DNA of 56,636 bases from Caldatribacterium sp964426875 (GTDB taxonomy: Bacteria > Atribacterota > Atribacteria > Atribacterales > Caldatribacteriaceae), in contig CAYRSB010000010.1 in NCBI GenBank assembly GCA_964426875.1, forward strand, positions 1 to 56,636. Direction: 5' to 3'. Every line of letters starts with the position of its first letter. The first letter of the stretch is position 1. Below the pieces are notes generated by a model that saw nothing but the letters and a program-made list of their open reading frames with translations, did no database searches and was not told the origin of the DNA. The position numbers were made by a program, and so were the translations under genes. This document shows, one piece after another, positions 10,601 to 17,805 of this stretch.

Positions 10601-10983
10601 ACACGCTCAAGACCAAAATGTCGGGCATGAGACAAACTTGCCCAAATAAAGCGACTTTCCCGGTCCTTGAAGTAAACAAGGTCGGGGGTGTATTCGAGGA
10701 GGGACTTGAGGAATTTTTCCTGTTCCTCTAATTTCTTTTTGAGACGCTCCTCCAGGGACATGAAGACGGAGCCAAACAGGAGAGCAACGATGCCCCCCGA
10801 AAGGATTGTACCCCAGACGATGGGTGGGAATTCCATAAGACGGGTACGAAAGACGATGAAGATTCCCAAGAGTAGAAGACCAAAAGCTACGGAACCATAT
10901 CCTCTTACCTTTTGACCCACAGAGAGATGGAGGAATTCCCAGAAAGATGTCAGCTTTCTTTTCTCTCTGGAAGAAGAGGGCAC
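7672..10983 (-). CDS. Membrane PAS/GAF sensor with GGDEF and HD-GYP domains
   Basis: Cyclic-di-GMP signalling protein of 1103 residues. Two membrane helices (about 30-72) are followed by three PAS domains (about 85-460), a GAF-like segment (about 470-620) and a fourth PAS (about 630-755). The diguanylate cyclase domain has an intact RLGGDEF (GGDEF at 836-840). The HD-GYP phosphodiesterase has FHDIGKIAIP near 964 and HHERFDGKGYP near 1016. Both catalytic halves look active, so it could make or break c-di-GMP according to PAS/GAF input. The GTG start overlaps the RseC-like gene by 34 bases. Its AAGGAG touches the start codon, so translational coupling or a slightly different start is possible. 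Confidence 0.88.
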   Translation of the reverse strand: MPSSSREKRKLTSFWEFLHLSVGQKVRGYGSVAFGLLLLGIFIVFRTRLMEFPPIVWGTILSGGIVALLFGSVFMSLEERLKKKLEEQEKFLKSLLEYTPDLVYFKDRESRFIWASLSHARHFGLERVEDLLGKTDFDFFSKPHAEEAFLDEQRIIKTGEPVIGKIEQETWPDGRTNWVHTTKIPLYDEKGRIIGIVGISRDVTELKEKEEALVRERVFLKDVLESVQDGISVLDRNLTILMVNSFMERMYEDSLPLVGKKCYEAYYGRTSPCLFCPVIPAMEQERKVTHVVPYVRQGEVKGWLELTAYPFRDREGNILGVIEYIKDVTERIQTEDALRESERKFRTLTELSPAAIVIYQDNRCVYCNKAAEYLTGYSQEEILSMPLLAPIHPEDRERARRNAEARQRGEKAEEEYELRIVRKDGTVRWALLRGSTIRFQGRFAGLVALLDITERKAAEERILHLNKVLKTVRNVNQFIAREKDPRHLVEGICQELVEGRGYTGAFVALYPPGESEVLVSVLGFDNVPPIPRELCEKLQEKIPPGKIWKIEKRSEDLPPAFASFLRPGEGLFVVSFEWKSNSFGILVASLPSWYLKDEEEEMLFFELSQDLSFALYSIELEKEKEKIHKALEESEAQYADLFHNMVEGFALHEMIFDEKGNPTDYRFLKVNPAFEQLTGLRAQDILGKTAREVLPGFEPFWVETYGRVAQGGGPVHFEHYAEPLKRYYSVTAYSPRPGQFATIFEDITERKLAEERIYYLTFHDTLTGLYNRAFFEKEVDRLDIPENLPLSVIMGDLNGLKLINDTFGHAMGDKLLQKAAQILEEACKDRGIVARLGGDEFVVLLPRTTSTEVQALGEKIQEAFHGTLVELIPLSISLGYGTKTDPKEPFSETLQIAENWMYQRKLTESTSFHSQVLQAFRVSLRAVTQETEEHSQRIRDFALRLGKALGLSQRELDELSLLAEFHDIGKIAIPQAILEKPGSLDEEEWSIVKKHPEVGFRITQSIWELSPIANYILFHHERFDGKGYPRGLKGENIPLLSRIIAICDAYDAMVTGRPYHKARTKEEAIEELKKCAGTQFDPRIVEAFVKILEKETSSTPESS

Positions 10984-11405
10984 TCCTTACACCCCCAAGA
11001 ATCAAGGAATTCCACAATGGTATAGTGTACTGCCATTCTCGCATTGAGTCGTTTGAGGAAAAAGAAAGAGAAGAAGAGACCTCCGAAAAGTGCTACAAGG
11101 GACAGCACCTTTTGGGCAAAGAGGGCCTCAAAGAGCACGTAAACCCCCAGGGCAAGGATAAGGGGGAAAATGTACAGGAAGAAGGCGATGGAAAGGAGAA
11201 CTGTGTCTTGCACTTCCACTAAGACTTTGTCTTCAGGGACGGCTCCAATGGCATTCCGGGCCCAAACGGTGTAAAAGTCACTCCCACTGTCATCGATGAG
11301 GGAAGCACTCAGGGGGCATTTCTCCCCCCCACACCCGGATCTCTTAGAAAGATGTACAAGAGAGTATTCTCCCTCGCAAAATACCACTTTTCCGGCTTGG
11401 AGCAC
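10950..11405 (-). CDS. RseC/MucC-family membrane protein
   Basis: Small protein of 151 residues. A cysteine-containing N-terminal segment (GCGGEKCPL near 25-33) is followed by two adjacent membrane helices (about 70-113). This matches the SoxR-reducing system protein RseC/MucC family, found in many anaerobes outside proteobacteria, often near Rnf or electron-transfer genes. The GTG start at 11405 is fixed by AAAGGAGG five bases upstream. It lies between alkaline phosphatase and the c-di-GMP sensor in one minus-strand operon. Biochemical role unknown. Confidence 0.7.
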   Translation of the reverse strand: MLQAGKVVFCEGEYSLVHLSKRSGCGGEKCPLSASLIDDSGSDFYTVWARNAIGAVPEDKVLVEVQDTVLLSIAFFLYIFPLILALGVYVLFEALFAQKVLSLVALFGGLFFSFFFLKRLNARMAVHYTIVEFLDSWGCKECPLLPERKES

Positions 11406-11447
11406 CTTTTCCTCCTTTGGATTTTTGCCTCTCTTCTTTTACTTATA

Positions 11448-12743
11448 TCAGAAGCACTTCTCCAGTGCAACGTTTTCTTCAAGAAGGCCCTCAAGGATAG
11501 GAGCGATATCGGTATTTTTTCGGGCTTTGGAGAAGAGTTCTGCCTTAACTCCCCAGGCAAAGAGGGGTACAGGCTCCCCGGTGTGTCCGGTAGTCGTCCA
11601 GGTGATGCCCCACTCTGAGCTTGCACAGTGTGCCAGCCGAATCCATAAAGCCTTTTCGTCTTTACCGGCAAGAAAATCCCTGAAGATTTGGCAATACACT
11701 TTGTCTTCTGCAAAGAATGACGGTGGCTTTCCCCAGGTAAGGGAACAAAGTTCAAGAAGAGCCTTTTCGTCCCGGGGAATAGCCTGCAATGTATGGAGAA
11801 ACCGTTCATAGGAGGAAGTTTGGAAGGGCTTGCGCAGAGGGCGCTTTGGGTTTCTCTGCATACCCCCGGTGCTGTGGTCAGCGGTGACGATGATGAGAGT
11901 CTCCTCGGGATGGTTTTTGAAGAATTGCAAGGCTTCTACAATGGCTCCCTCGAGGTCCTCAAGTTCTATCAGAGACGAGGCGGCGTCGTTTGTGTGGTTA
12001 CACCAGTCGATCCTTCCCCCTTCCACGAGGAGAAAGAATTTTTCTGAGTCTGCAAGAAACTCAATTGCCTTTTTTGTCGCCGAGGCAAGGCTCAAGGCGT
12101 TGTCTTTTTGATCGATAGCAAACGTGAAAGGAAGGAGAGCTATGGTGGGGGAAGAAGGAGGAAGGGCTAAAAAGTCCGAGGGTTTAGTCATCACTCGATA
12201 TCCCTGTTTCCGGGCAAACTCAAGAATGGTTTCCCTTGTGGTCTTTTGGGAGGTAGCAATGCCACTGCCTACGAAAAGGTCAAAGCCGCTTTTGGGGAGT
12301 TGCCAAGCGATCTGGTCGTAATTTCTTCGAGATGCGGCATGAGCATAGAACGCCGCCGGGGTAGCGTCATTCAAAGCCACATTGGTAACAATGCCCACCT
12401 TCCATCCTCTTTCCTTGAACTTTTGGGCGATGCTTTTCAAGGAACGACCTTCCGCATCCTGGGCAACCACTCCTTGAGGGACCTTGACACCACAGGCGAT
12501 ACTTGTGGCTGCGGAGGCAGAGTCAGGAATAGTTCCCTCTCGGGTTCGGTTTTCGAGACTCACGCGGACGGGAAAGCGAGAGAAAACAGTAGTTTTCCCT
12601 TCCTCGTGGGCGAGGCTCTCAAAGATCTCGATTTGCTCCTGGCTCAATCCGTCTCCGATGAAGAGAATAACATGGCGTGGGGCTGCTTCTCCCAAAGAGA
12701 CAAGGAGCAAAAAGAGAAAAAAGACCCAAAGAATATAACGCAT
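11448..12743 (-). CDS. Secreted alkaline phosphatase
   Basis: Metal-dependent phosphomonoesterase of 431 residues with an N-terminal signal peptide (hydrophobic core about 4-17, probable cut after GEA). Family motifs: FIGDGLS (metal Asp), PDSASAAT with the phosphorylated Ser75, GGRIDWCNHTND, ITADHSTGG, and TTGHTGEPVP near the C-terminus. The true start is ATG 12743; a longer in-frame extension to 12902 overlaps the upstream gene and has no family similarity. This ATG overlaps the TGA of the aldo/keto reductase gene, showing translational coupling. Confidence 0.9.
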   Translation of the reverse strand: MRYILWVFFLFLLLVSLGEAAPRHVILFIGDGLSQEQIEIFESLAHEEGKTTVFSRFPVRVSLENRTREGTIPDSASAATSIACGVKVPQGVVAQDAEGRSLKSIAQKFKERGWKVGIVTNVALNDATPAAFYAHAASRRNYDQIAWQLPKSGFDLFVGSGIATSQKTTRETILEFARKQGYRVMTKPSDFLALPPSSPTIALLPFTFAIDQKDNALSLASATKKAIEFLADSEKFFLLVEGGRIDWCNHTNDAASSLIELEDLEGAIVEALQFFKNHPEETLIIVTADHSTGGMQRNPKRPLRKPFQTSSYERFLHTLQAIPRDEKALLELCSLTWGKPPSFFAEDKVYCQIFRDFLAGKDEKALWIRLAHCASSEWGITWTTTGHTGEPVPLFAWGVKAELFSKARKNTDIAPILEGLLEENVALEKCF

Positions 12744-13546
12744 CAGAGCCGAGAAGCTACCCTCTCTCCCCGGTCGAGTTGGGCAATGGCTTTGTGTTCT
12801 TCGGGAGTCAGGGAAAAATTGAAAATATCCAGGTTTTCTCGCTGGTGCTTTTCGCTCTTGGCCTTGGGAATGGCTACCACCATATCCTGCTCGATGAGCC
12901 ATCGCAGAACCACCTGGGATACGGTTTTGCCGTACTTGTTAGCGATGTCACGGAGCACGGGATCTCCAAAGAGTCTTCCCCGGGCGAGAGGAGAGTAGGC
13001 TGTAAGGATAACCCGGTGCTTCTGGCAGTACTCAAGGAGTGGCTTTTGGGAGAGGTAAGGGTGGTATTCTACCTGATCGGCGAGGATGGGGAGAGGACTT
13101 ATCCGGCGTGCCTCATCCAAAAGGGCAACATCGAAGTTACTCACTCCGATGTAGTGTACCTTTCCATCTCTGTGGAGTTTTTCCATGGCTTTGAGGCTCT
13201 CCTCAAGGGGTACGCTTTCACTGGGCCAATGGATGAGGTAGAGGTCTACGTAACTGGTTTGAAGTTTTCGCAAGCTCTCTTCGCAGGAACGGATGAGATC
13301 GTTGGAGCGGAGGTGAGTGTACCAGACCTTGGTGGTGAGGAATATCTCCTCTCGAGGGACTCTGGATTCTCTCAGGGCCTTCCCGACCTCTTCCTCGTTA
13401 TCGTAGAACTCGGCGGTGTCAATGTGACGATATCCCACAGAGAGTGCACTCAGGACCGCCTGGTATCCCTCTTGCCCCCGCAGGTCCCATGTTCCAAGAC
13501 CGATGACTGGGACCTTTGCTTCGTGAAGTTCAACGTGGTTCATCAT
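12743..13546 (-). CDS. Aldo/keto reductase
   Basis: NADPH-dependent carbonyl reductase of 267 residues. The catalytic tetrad is visible: Asp and Tyr in DTAEFYDNEE, Lys in TTKVW, His in LIHWPS. The cofactor loop reads AIPKAKS. Length and the VPVIGLGTWDL start match the 2,5-diketo-gluconate reductase-like branch. Tandem ATG codons at 13546 and 13543 follow GGGGGTGAG; an in-frame extension to 13738 would run past the promoter. First gene of the minus-strand operon that continues to 7672. Confidence 0.88.
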   Translation of the reverse strand: MMNHVELHEAKVPVIGLGTWDLRGQEGYQAVLSALSVGYRHIDTAEFYDNEEEVGKALRESRVPREEIFLTTKVWYTHLRSNDLIRSCEESLRKLQTSYVDLYLIHWPSESVPLEESLKAMEKLHRDGKVHYIGVSNFDVALLDEARRISPLPILADQVEYHPYLSQKPLLEYCQKHRVILTAYSPLARGRLFGDPVLRDIANKYGKTVSQVVLRWLIEQDMVVAIPKAKSEKHQRENLDIFNFSLTPEEHKAIAQLDRGERVASRL

Positions 13547-13602
13547 CTCACCCCCTTTTTCCCATTGTACCGTGGAAGTGTTTCCTTGGGAAGGCCTGGC
13601 CC

Positions 13603-13629
13603 ATTGTATCATCTTTTTGAAAGGTTGAA
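13603..13629 (-). promoter_or_regulatory. Probable extended -10 promoter for the aldo/keto reductase operon
   Basis: The minus strand reads TGATACAAT (13611 down to 13603), an extended -10 with TACAAT. A weak -35 TTCAAC lies at 13624-13629, only 15 bases away. Expected leader is about 50 bases. The same TGATACAAT word precedes three other genes in this window. Confidence 0.5.
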
Positions 13630-13700
13630 GGTTTAGGAGTAGGGAATAGAGGGGAGATTTTTGGGTTTTTCTCCTAAAAAGTCTGAAGGGGGTTGAGAGA

Positions 13701-14216
13701 ATGCCCAAAGTTTCCCGCAAGATGACCCAGGAGAACATGGAAAAAGCCTATGCTGGGGAATCCCAGGCCCACATGAGATACCTCATTTTTGCCGAGGTGG
13801 CAGAAAAAGAAGGAAAGCCCAACATTGCCCGACTCTTTCGGGCCATTGCCTATGCTGAACAGGTTCACGCTGCCAACCACTATAAAGCCTTGGGGAACGT
13901 TAACGACACTGTAGCCAATCTTGACACGGCCATAGCCGGTGAGACCTTTGAGGTTGAGGAGATGTACCCAGTGTACAACGAAGTGGCCAGGTTCCAAAAT
14001 GAGAAAGAGTCGGAACGGAGTACCCACTATGCTCTGGAGGCAGAGAAAATCCACGCTAAAATGTACCGGAAAGCTAAGGAAGTGGCCCAAAAGGGGCGAG
14101 ACCTTGACCTTGGGGTGGTGTCCATCTGTCCGGTGTGTGGGTACACCGTAGAAGGAGAGGTTTCAGAATTCTGCCCCATCTGTGGTACACCAAGACAGTC
14201 GTTTAAGAGTTTTTGA
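13701..14216 (+). CDS. rbr: Rubrerythrin
   Basis: Peroxide-scavenging di-iron protein of 171 residues. The ferritin-like four-helix domain holds the Glu/His ligands (ESQAHMRY, EQVHAANHY, a later EAEKIHAKMY). A C-terminal rubredoxin-like site is built from CPVCGY and CPICG. ATG follows GAAGGGGG. Superoxide reductase begins 12 bases after its stop, so superoxide is reduced to peroxide and peroxide to water by one operon. Confidence 0.95.
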   Translation: MPKVSRKMTQENMEKAYAGESQAHMRYLIFAEVAEKEGKPNIARLFRAIAYAEQVHAANHYKALGNVNDTVANLDTAIAGETFEVEEMYPVYNEVARFQNEKESERSTHYALEAEKIHAKMYRKAKEVAQKGRDLDLGVVSICPVCGYTVEGEVSEFCPICGTPRQSFKSF

Positions 14217-14228
14217 GGAGGTGTTACT

Positions 14229-14624
14229 ATGGCTTTTGAGACACTCTTTCAGTCGGCGGATTGGAAAGCGGAAAAACACGTCCCGGTCATTGAGGGTCCG
14301 GACAAGATGAAAAAGGGAGAAGTGGTGACGTTTCGGGTAACAGTGGGGAAGGAAATACCTCATCCCAACACCACAGAGCACCACATTCGCTGGATTGCAC
14401 TCTACTTTGCTCCTGAAGGTGGCAAATATCCTTACGAACTTGGTAAAGTAGAGTTCGCTGCCCATGGGGAGAGTGTAGAGGGGGCAAACCAGGGTCCGGC
14501 ATACACACAGCCACAGACCACCTTTTCAGTGAAGCTTGACCGCTCAGGTATACTCTATGCTACTTCGTACTGTAATATCCATGGCTTGTGGCAAGGTGAA
14601 AAGTCTGTCACCGTTGAGGCATAG
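14229..14624 (+). CDS. sor: Superoxide reductase, one-iron (neelaredoxin) type
   Basis: Reduces superoxide to H2O2 without making O2; 131 residues. Centre II ligands are present: His in EKHVPVIEG and in HPNTTEHHIRW, and Cys plus His in CNIHG. The N-terminal desulforedoxin domain (centre I) of two-iron desulfoferrodoxin is missing, so this is the neelaredoxin form. GAGGAGG precedes the ATG. Electrons probably come from a rubredoxin, for which the fusion at 4981 is a candidate. Confidence 0.93.
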   Translation: MAFETLFQSADWKAEKHVPVIEGPDKMKKGEVVTFRVTVGKEIPHPNTTEHHIRWIALYFAPEGGKYPYELGKVEFAAHGESVEGANQGPAYTQPQTTFSVKLDRSGILYATSYCNIHGLWQGEKSVTVEA

Positions 14625-14633
14625 AAATGAGTA

Positions 14634-14665
14634 TGAGAGGCTTGAGTGTGTGCTCAAGCCTCTCA
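14634..14665 (+). terminator. Strong hairpin after superoxide reductase
   Basis: A perfect 13-bp stem (14634-14646 with 14653-14665) and a six-base loop lie nine bases after the stop codon. The following tract is only moderately T-rich, so it may end or stabilise the rbr-sor message. Confidence 0.65.
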
Positions 14666-14710
14666 GTTCTTGGGTATGTCTTTGGCATACAATGAACACC
14701 TGAGGGGAGG

Positions 14711-15677
14711 TTCACTTCCTTAAAGTTAAGTATTTTCCTTAACTTGGGAATTTGTGTGGCTGAGATTGTGGGTGGAATCCTCTCAGGAAGCCTTGTGTTG
14801 CTGACCGATTCCTTTCATAATCTCACCGACACTTTTTCTCTTTTACTTGCTTTCTTCGCTCTGCGAATTTCCCTGCGAAAACAGACACCGCAAAAACCTA
14901 TGGTTACCGCAGAGCAGAGACTCTGGCAGCGCTTTTCAATACTTTAGCGCTTTTTGGAGCCTCGGCTTACATCCTTGGGGAAGCCTTGGAGCAGCTTTTT
15001 CATCCTTCGTTACCTCGCTTTTCGGTGGCAATAGTGGTGGCCACTCTGGGACTTTTGGGCAATCTCGTTGCAGTGTTACTTCTTCTACCCTCTTCTCGGG
15101 AGAACCTCAACATTCGCAGTGCTTTTTGCACCTCTTTGCCGATGCTCTCTCTTCAGTAGTAGTCATAATAGGTATTCTGGTGGCCAGACAATGGAATCTC
15201 CTCATCGTGGATCCTCTTCTGAGTATGGGTATTGTAGCTTTCGTGCTCTATGAGGCACTTCCCCTCTTTTATAAAGCCCTGCATATTCTCATGCAGGGTA
15301 CTCCCCTGCATGTTCAATCTGAGGCCCTGAAGCAGCGCCTGGAAAGAATTGAGGGGGTTAGGAATGTCCATTACCTGCACCTCTGGTCCCTAAATGAAGG
15401 GGAGCACTACGCCGAGTTGCACATCGTCACAAACTGTAGCACTTTCAAGGAAGTAGACACTCTGTGGCTTTGGATTGCTGATGTCCTCCACAGAGAGTTT
15501 GGTATTCACCACAGTACCATCCAGTTTGAGTGCAACACCTGCGAAGATGAGAGCCTCATAGTCCAGGAGCGAGGTCTTCAGTGGAGTGTAAAATTCTCTG
15601 GACTTCTTCTTCCGCCATGCGAAGGCGATTTCGCAGGAACTGGCAGAGGAAAGAGGCTCGTTCTATCTTCTTGGTAA
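14711..15677 (+). pseudogene. Cation diffusion facilitator (Zn/Co/Cd/Fe efflux), frameshifted
   Basis: CDF transporter in three frames. Frame one, readable from about 14711 (only TTG 14744 as start), contains LTDSFHNLTDTFSLLL, the helix-II metal site. At the A5 run near 14892 the frame must shift to continue as KTYGYRRAETLAALFNTLAL. At the T5 run near 15122 it must shift again to continue as LHLFADALSSVVVI, which holds the second HxxxD metal site. Each break is repaired by adding one base to a homopolymer. The cytoplasmic C-terminal domain (VHYLHLWSLNEGEHY) is intact. No ATG or GTG start is seen although GAGGGGAGG lies at 14702-14710. The final ~35 residues run antisense into xseB. Either a recent pseudogene or a stretch of homopolymer read errors. 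Confidence 0.8.
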
Positions 15678-15771
15678 GGTCGTCGATGTCAACCACTCCA
15701 TTCTCAAGTTCCCGTACAATGGTTTCGAGCTCTTCAAGAGCCTTCCGGTATGAAAGGTTCTCGGAATTCAA
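15556..15771 (-). CDS. xseB: Exodeoxyribonuclease VII small subunit
   Basis: Seventy-one residues, the usual size. YRKALEELETIVRELENG and the heptad helix after it are the XseB signature. The TTG start overlaps the end of xseA by 38 bases and has AGGTGAAAGGGG upstream. It partners with XseA in degrading single-stranded DNA during repair. Its 3' end overlaps the broken efflux gene on the other strand. Confidence 0.88.
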   Translation of the reverse strand: MNSENLSYRKALEELETIVRELENGVVDIDDLTKKIERASFLCQFLRNRLRMAEEEVQRILHSTEDLAPGL

Positions 15772-17080
15772 CCCCTTTCACCTCACTTTCTGCTCTACCG
15801 TCAAAGAGTAGAGTGTTTAGGACTTTTTGAGGGTTGCACTCTCGAGCACTTTTGAGAATTTTTCCTCCCTGCAAGGTCAGGGTGTATCCCCGCTTAAGAA
15901 CCCTCCGGGGATCAAGGAGGACAAGGTTTTGGGAGATGTTATTGAGGAGGTTGTGTTCTTTGAAGAAGAACCATCTGAGTGTCTCTTGAAGTCTCTGCCA
16001 TGTCTCCTTGGGAGGATGGCTTGCTTCATGGAGAACGTTCATTGTCTGGGTTTTGAGCTGCCAGTGGATATGGGTAAGCTCCTCTCTTTCTCTCTGGAGG
16101 AAGTCTTTGACACTCCGTTCAAGAGAAACAGAGAGACCGAAGAACTTTTCTTTTTGGTCTTTCAGGAGGCTTTCTGCCGATTGCGCGAGAGACCGCGTTA
16201 TTTCGAGGAGGTATTCGTCAAGCTCTTTCATTCGCTCAACGAGGAAATCGGCCACGGCTGTGGGAGTTTTGAGGGAACGATGTGCCACCCGGTCAAGAAC
16301 CGTTTCATCACGTCTGTGCCCAATACCCACAAGAACAGGGAGCGGGAAAGTAGCGATGGCCCTCCCCAGGGTGTAGCTGTCGAACCAGTGGAGGTCTGAT
16401 TGAGCACCCCCGCCCCGAAGGATAACCAAGACATCGAAGTTCTCCACTTTTTTGCGTACCTCCTCAAGGACTGCAAGGAAGGAGGTCTCCACTGATTCTC
16501 CTTGAACGAAGGCTGGGAAGAGTTCCACGAGAAAGCAGAAACCGTAAGGGTTTTCTCTAAGATGAGCGATAAAATCCTCAAATCCTGCTGCATAGGGTGA
16601 GGAGAGGACGGCCAAGCGTTGAGGAATCAGAGGAAAGGGAAGATTCCGATTTTGGTCGATGAGGCCCTCCTGTTCAAGGCGAAGGAGAGCCTCTCTTTTG
16701 TGGCGCATCATTGCCCCCAGAGAGTACTGGGGATCGATGTTTCGTACATCGAGGGAGAGGCCGTACACAGGGTGGAATCGCACTCGCACGAGAAGGAGAA
16801 CCTCCATCCCTTTGGCCAGGGATTGTCCGGTCAAGGAAAGAAAAGCCGAAGAGAGCGTGGGATAGAGTGAGGACCAGATGATTCCCCGCATCCGAGCACT
16901 GAGCTCGTCACCCTTTTTCTCCACGAGCTCAAGGTAACAGTGACCGGCCTGGTCAAAACGTAGGTCACCGATTTCTGCCACCACCCAGACTGGGTAGGGA
17001 AAGGATCCCTCAACTACTTCTCCCAGAGCCGAAAGAAGCTCTGAAAGGGTGAAGAAGAAAGTGTTTTTCATCCTCTTCAT
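15734..17080 (-). CDS. xseA: Exodeoxyribonuclease VII large subunit
   Basis: Single-strand exonuclease catalytic subunit of about 448 residues. It has an N-terminal OB fold (VWVVAEIGDLRFDQAGHCYLE), then the catalytic domain with GGGAQSDL and the signature GIGHRRDETVLDRVAHR. A long helical C-terminal region follows. Start is uncertain: ATG 17080 and ATG 17071 are close together and neither has a strong Shine-Dalgarno. xseB overlaps its end, a standard arrangement. Confidence 0.9.
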   Translation of the reverse strand: MKRMKNTFFFTLSELLSALGEVVEGSFPYPVWVVAEIGDLRFDQAGHCYLELVEKKGDELSARMRGIIWSSLYPTLSSAFLSLTGQSLAKGMEVLLLVRVRFHPVYGLSLDVRNIDPQYSLGAMMRHKREALLRLEQEGLIDQNRNLPFPLIPQRLAVLSSPYAAGFEDFIAHLRENPYGFCFLVELFPAFVQGESVETSFLAVLEEVRKKVENFDVLVILRGGGAQSDLHWFDSYTLGRAIATFPLPVLVGIGHRRDETVLDRVAHRSLKTPTAVADFLVERMKELDEYLLEITRSLAQSAESLLKDQKEKFFGLSVSLERSVKDFLQREREELTHIHWQLKTQTMNVLHEASHPPKETWQRLQETLRWFFFKEHNLLNNISQNLVLLDPRRVLKRGYTLTLQGGKILKSARECNPQKVLNTLLFDGRAESEVKGVEFREPFIPEGS

Positions 17081-17167
17081 TGTACCAGAAAAGGGGTGTA
17101 GGTATTTATCCATGTGGCTTCTTTCAGTTATACTAAAAGAAAGAACGACAGGGGAGGTCTTCTTACC

Positions 17168-17269
17168 GTGGGAAAGGGCGATCATCGAACGCGGCGGGGG
17201 AAAATCTTCGCGGGGACCTATGGAAAGGTTCGCCCAAAAAAGAAGAAGAATTCTTCAAAGGTTTCGTAG
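17168..17269 (+). CDS. Small ribosomal subunit protein bTHX
   Basis: A 33-residue, strongly basic protein beginning MGKGDHRTRRGKIFAGTYGK and ending in a PKKKK tract. This is the signature of protein THX (S31), which sits in a pocket of the 30S head in Thermus. The GTG start has GGGGAGG ten bases upstream (17151-17157), and TATACT at 17129-17134 could be its -10 box. A Lys/Arg content near 40 percent and the near-identity of the first 25 residues to the family make this secure despite the length. Confidence 0.88.
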   Translation: MGKGDHRTRRGKIFAGTYGKVRPKKKKNSSKVS

Positions 17270-17521
17270 TAGAATGAAGGCGTCTTTTGGAGCAGAGAAT
17301 GAACACCATGAATTTGGCCCTTGCTCTTGCAGGTACAGGAGATTGTTGCTGCCACCGGTAACGGTCCCTTCAAGTGGTTTGTGGCCAGCGGCGCGGTGAT
17401 GGTTACTTTGCTCTCACTTTGTTGCTTGCCATCGCTGCCAGATTCGGAAACCTCTGTGTCCTTGGCTGTCATAGTAGGGAGGTGATCCTGTGGTGGGTTG
17501 GAGAGAAAAAGTCTCTCCCTT
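17270..17521. other. Unassigned stretch between bTHX and a small membrane protein
   Basis: About 250 bases with short open frames on both strands. One plus-strand frame from about 17310 to 17484 encodes a hydrophobic piece (FVASGAVMVTLLSLCC) but lacks a convincing start. I could not assign a gene or RNA here. Confidence 0.4.
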
Positions 17522-17746
17522 TCAGGCTCTCTTTCCCCATTCGTTTCGAATGCAGCGACAGAAGCCGTGGAGATTGGCACAGATTCCTCCCATAATTGAG
17601 AAGAACCCCCAAAAGAGCGGGTGAGTCAGTATGTGGAGGAGGGTGGGGTGAGAAAAGGGAAGAAGGTATATCCCCCAGCTCACGCAGAGGCATCCCAGGA
17701 CAATGCAGGCGTGTCCAAGGACGAGCGGTATGATTCGATGCGTCAC
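17522..17746 (-). CDS. Small hypothetical membrane protein
   Basis: Seventy-four residues with two hydrophobic helices (about 5-28 and 40-58) and a basic C-terminal tail. No family recognised. A GTG start with AAGGAGGG nine bases upstream and a good promoter (17772-17801) support expression. It diverges from the purine-type permease, sharing its 5' region. Confidence 0.55.
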   Translation of the reverse strand: MTHRIIPLVLGHACIVLGCLCVSWGIYLLPFSHPTLLHILTHPLFWGFFSIMGGICANLHGFCRCIRNEWGKRA

Positions 17747-17771
17747 TGTTCTTGCCCTCCTTTTTAACCCT

Positions 17772-17801
17772 ATTGTAAGAAAATTTGGCAGAGGGGTACA
17801 A
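17772..17801 (-). promoter_or_regulatory. Promoter for the small membrane protein
   Basis: On the minus strand TTGTAC (17796-17801) and TACAAT (17772-17777) are 18 bases apart. The start point would fall near 17765, just ahead of the AAGGAGGG site. The elements are nearly palindromic, so a plus-strand reading exists too, but it would overlap the permease ribosome site. Confidence 0.55.
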
Positions 17802-17805
17802 TGAA

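Noticed and set aside
11296..11811. 171-codon plus-strand ORF opposite alkaline phosphatase and the RseC-like gene
   Set aside because: Spans two real minus-strand genes and their junction.
17218..17580. 120-codon minus-strand ORF
   Set aside because: Antisense to bTHX, low complexity and no start signal.
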